Below are positions 62,102 through 64,000 of a stretch of DNA of 64,000 nucleotides, one piece after another. Origin of the DNA: CAZWCE01 sp964632505 (lineage in GTDB: Bacteria; Planctomycetota; Planctomycetia; Pirellulales; Thermoguttaceae); NCBI GenBank assembly GCA_964632505.1, contig CAZWCE010000003.1:1-64000 (forward strand). Direction: 5' to 3'. Position 1 is the first letter of the stretch; the number at the start of each line of letters is the position of its first letter. The notes under the pieces are model-generated. The model worked only from the letters and a program-made list of their open reading frames with translations. It was not told the origin of the DNA and ran no database searches. The position numbers and the translations under genes are program-made.

Positions 62102-63328
62102 TCAATGCGAACCTTCCCGATGGAGAAATCGCCCCACCAGCTTCCAGCCCGCCTCGAAACGTTCCCCCGATCGCGAGGCTTCCGCTTCGCCGTAATGCTT
62201 CGCCGAGCCCGGAGCGATGTCGCTCCCGGCCAAGATCCACGGAACCGGATCATGGCTGTGGGTCTGGGTGCGTATCGGCGTAGGATGATCAGGGGAAACC
62301 AACAGCCTCCAGTCCGATTCACCTTGGAGCGCGTCGGTCACCGGTGCGACGATTTTTTCATCGATCGCCTCGATCGCCTCCATCTTCTCTTTCAATTTCC
62401 CTTCGTGCGAGGCTTCGTCGGGAGCTTCCACATGCACGCAAACGACATCGTGCGAACTCAAGGCCTCGATCGCCGCACGCCCCTTCGCGGCGTAGTCGGT
62501 ATCCAAATACCCGGTGGCCCCCGGCACATCGAGAATGTTCCAGTCGATCAAACGGGCGATGCCGCGCAAGAGATCGACCGCCGTGATCATCGCGCCGGGG
62601 CCGGCACCGTATTTCTTTTCGAAACGTTCCAAACTCGGTCGGCGTCCCTGGCCCCAGAGCCACGCCTGCGTCACCGGCAATTTGCCTTCCTCGAGCCGCC
62701 TCCGGTTGACGGGATGATCGGTGAAGACTTCCGAGGTCACCTGCATGAGCGTTTCCAGAAAATCGGCTCCCGCGCCGCGGGCTTTTCCGGGAAGCCACGA
62801 CTTTCCCGTGTAATCGTGCGGGGCGAACGTCGCAGTCGTTTGATCGTATCGAGGCGTATCGGCTTGCCGCCGGCGGTCGATCAACAAATTGCGATAACTC
62901 ACGCCGGGATGGAATTCCAACCCCTCGTATTGCGAACCGACCACTTCCTGGACGGAAGCCAGCAGTTCGGTCGCCTCCTCGGTCGACACATGCCCGGCGG
63001 TGAAATCGACCATCGTGTCGCCGTCGAGCGTCACCAGATTGCAGCGAAAGGCCCAATCGTTTTCCCCCATGGCGATTCCTTGGGCGGCCGCCTCAAGCGG
63101 GGCGCGGCCGGTGAACACCGAAAGGGGATCGTAACCGAGCAGACTCAAATTGGCCACGTCGGAGCCCGGCGCCAGTGAGGAGGGGACATTCCATGAAAGC
63201 CCGGTGCGTCCTCGCCGCGCGAGTGCATCCATGGCGGGAATATCCGCCGCTTCAAGCGGTGTACGCCCGTCGAGAAATTCTTGCGGCTCGTCGGCGGCAC
63301 CATCGGGGATGATGACTACATACTTCAT
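62102..63328 (-). CDS. Archaeal-type phosphoglycerate mutase-like protein, candidate homoserine kinase
   Basis: A 408-residue alkaline-phosphatase-superfamily protein. Metal-binding elements are IPDGAAD at the N-terminus, the APGSDVANLSLLGYDP block with the catalytic serine, HVEAPDEASHEG near residue 290, and VSPDHPTPIRTQTHSHDP near 355. This is the cofactor-independent phosphoglycerate mutase (ApgM) fold. One subgroup of it has been proposed to be a homoserine kinase because it sits beside homoserine dehydrogenase and aspartate kinase. Exactly that arrangement occurs here: homoserine dehydrogenase 72 bp upstream and lysC 88 bp downstream. No ThrB-type kinase is seen. I favour the homoserine kinase role but cannot exclude mutase activity. 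Confidence 0.85.
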   Translation of the reverse strand: MKYVVIIPDGAADEPQEFLDGRTPLEAADIPAMDALARRGRTGLSWNVPSSLAPGSDVANLSLLGYDPLSVFTGRAPLEAAAQGIAMGENDWAFRCNLVTLDGDTMVDFTAGHVSTEEATELLASVQEVVGSQYEGLEFHPGVSYRNLLIDRRRQADTPRYDQTTATFAPHDYTGKSWLPGKARGAGADFLETLMQVTSEVFTDHPVNRRRLEEGKLPVTQAWLWGQGRRPSLERFEKKYGAGPGAMITAVDLLRGIARLIDWNILDVPGATGYLDTDYAAKGRAAIEALSSHDVVCVHVEAPDEASHEGKLKEKMEAIEAIDEKIVAPVTDALQGESDWRLLVSPDHPTPIRTQTHSHDPVPWILAGSDIAPGSAKHYGEAEASRSGERFEAGWKLVGRFLHREGSH

Positions 63329-63400
63329 TGGACTTTTCGCATCTCTCTCGAAAAAAGTTTCTCGCGAAAGCGCATCGGCGGAAGACCGCTGCCTCGCCGC

Positions 63401-64000
63401 TTAGTCGCGAACTCTCAGTCGCACCGTTTCTCCGCGGACGCAATCCAGGTGATTCATTTTTTCGATCGCCTCGAGCAGATCGCCTTCCCGCGCGGGATGC
63501 GTCATGATGATCAAAGGAACCTCCGCCATCATTTCCGGCTGTTCGCCTCTTTGGATCACCGAAGAGATCGAAATACCGTATTCGCCCAAAACCCCGGCGA
63601 TTTCGGAAAGGACGCGCGAGCGGTCTTCCACCAGCAACCGCAGATAATTTCTCCCGACCAGATCGGCCGGATTGCGGACCGGTGTCGACTCACGCAATTC
63701 CGACCAGAGCGACAGCGTGTTGAACGTGATGGCCGATCGCCCGCAAAGCGTATCGATCAAATCTCCGATCACCGCCGAGGCGGTCGGCATTTCGCCCGCC
63801 CCGAGTCCGTGAAAGAAGACCTCGCCGACGGCGTCGCCGATCACCGTGATGGCGTTGTAGGCGTCGCGGACTTCCGCCAACGGCGACGTCTTGTGGACCA
63901 GGGTGGGGGAAACGTGCAGTTCCAGCCCCTCTTCGGTCGATTCGGCGACCGCCAAGAGCTTGATGCTGTATCCCAACTCCGAGGCGCTCTCCAGATCGGC
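63401..64000 (-). CDS. hom: Homoserine dehydrogenase, C-terminal part (cut by window edge)
   Basis: The last 199 codons of a leftward gene whose beginning lies outside the window. The open frame continues without a start to base 64000. It contains the end of the homoserine dehydrogenase catalytic domain (VHGLGAGEMPTASAV-like FFHGLGAGEMPTASAVIGD) and a C-terminal ACT domain (LRLLVEDRSRVLSEIAGVL to the end). The ACT domain would bind threonine, giving feedback control. It would be the first gene of the aspartate/threonine run in this window, 72 bp upstream of the phosphoglycerate mutase-like gene. Confidence 0.93.
   Translation of the reverse strand, partial: ADLESASELGYSIKLLAVAESTEEGLELHVSPTLVHKTSPLAEVRDAYNAITVIGDAVGEVFFHGLGAGEMPTASAVIGDLIDTLCGRSAITFNTLSLWSELRESTPVRNPADLVGRNYLRLLVEDRSRVLSEIAGVLGEYGISISSVIQRGEQPEMMAEVPLIIMTHPAREGDLLEAIEKMNHLDCVRGETVRLRVRD

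Overview
The window looks like a chromosomal segment of a Planctomycete, probably Pirellulales-like. The evidence is a GC-rich genome with few long transcriptional clusters, several secreted or Tat-exported Gfo/Idh/MocA oxidoreductases, an FG-GAP/VCBS repeat protein, a PQQ-type propeller, a squalene-hopene cyclase, a DUF1571-type secreted protein, and metabolic genes of the kinds seen in that phylum. Genus cannot be fixed from the sequence alone. A trimeric-type [FeFe]-hydrogenase suggests anaerobic or facultatively fermentative metabolism. No tRNA, rRNA, CRISPR array, insertion sequence or phage gene was recognised.

Layout. 0.1-4.5 kb: a YtrA-type GntR regulator, an ABC ATPase and a very large ABC-2 permease, read leftwards from a well-formed promoter that contains an operator-like inverted repeat. 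4.6-8.8 kb: purC, aroC and an unrecognised secreted or membrane protein, read rightwards. 9.5-22.5 kb: mostly leftward genes, comprising three Gfo/Idh/MocA oxidoreductases, argJ, a PQQ propeller, squalene-hopene cyclase, an esterase and an FG-GAP protein, with one small rightward hypothetical gene. 23.2-27.4 kb: a rightward operon of a lone receiver domain, a NuoE-like subunit, a NuoF-like subunit and the catalytic HydA, closed by a strong terminator. 27.4-32.8 kb: a leftward peptide-use group (M24 peptidase, DPP IV-type S9 peptidase, POT-family transporter). 33-38.9 kb: a DUF1571 protein, a metallo-beta-lactamase-fold hydrolase, then a leftward operon of TGS GTPase, SDR, OleA/KAS III-like enzyme and sirtuin. 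39.1-47.6 kb: malQ and pgi, then tpiA, secG, yicC, gmk, rpoZ and coaC, with an SGNH hydrolase next to tpiA. Two copies of a dispersed repeat of about 110 bp flank the interval from coaC to the SGNH gene. 48.2-56.5 kb: a BcsA-like glycosyltransferase fused to a TPR region, followed by a TPR/outer-membrane-barrel protein. 56.5-64 kb: an ABC-F ATPase, citramalate synthase, a four-ACT aspartate kinase, an archaeal-type phosphoglycerate-mutase-like protein (candidate homoserine kinase) and the C-terminal part of homoserine dehydrogenase.

How the parts work together. The hydrogenase operon would couple NADH oxidation or reduction to H2. The 48-56 kb pair appears to be a minimal synthase-exporter for a secreted polysaccharide, possibly gated by c-di-GMP. 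The 58-64 kb genes form an aspartate/threonine/isoleucine module. The 27-33 kb genes would import and trim proline-containing peptides. Most remaining genes are housekeeping. The strongest candidates for something new are the synthase-TPR fusion with its barrel partner, the unusual features of the hydrogenase operon, and the dispersed intergenic repeat.
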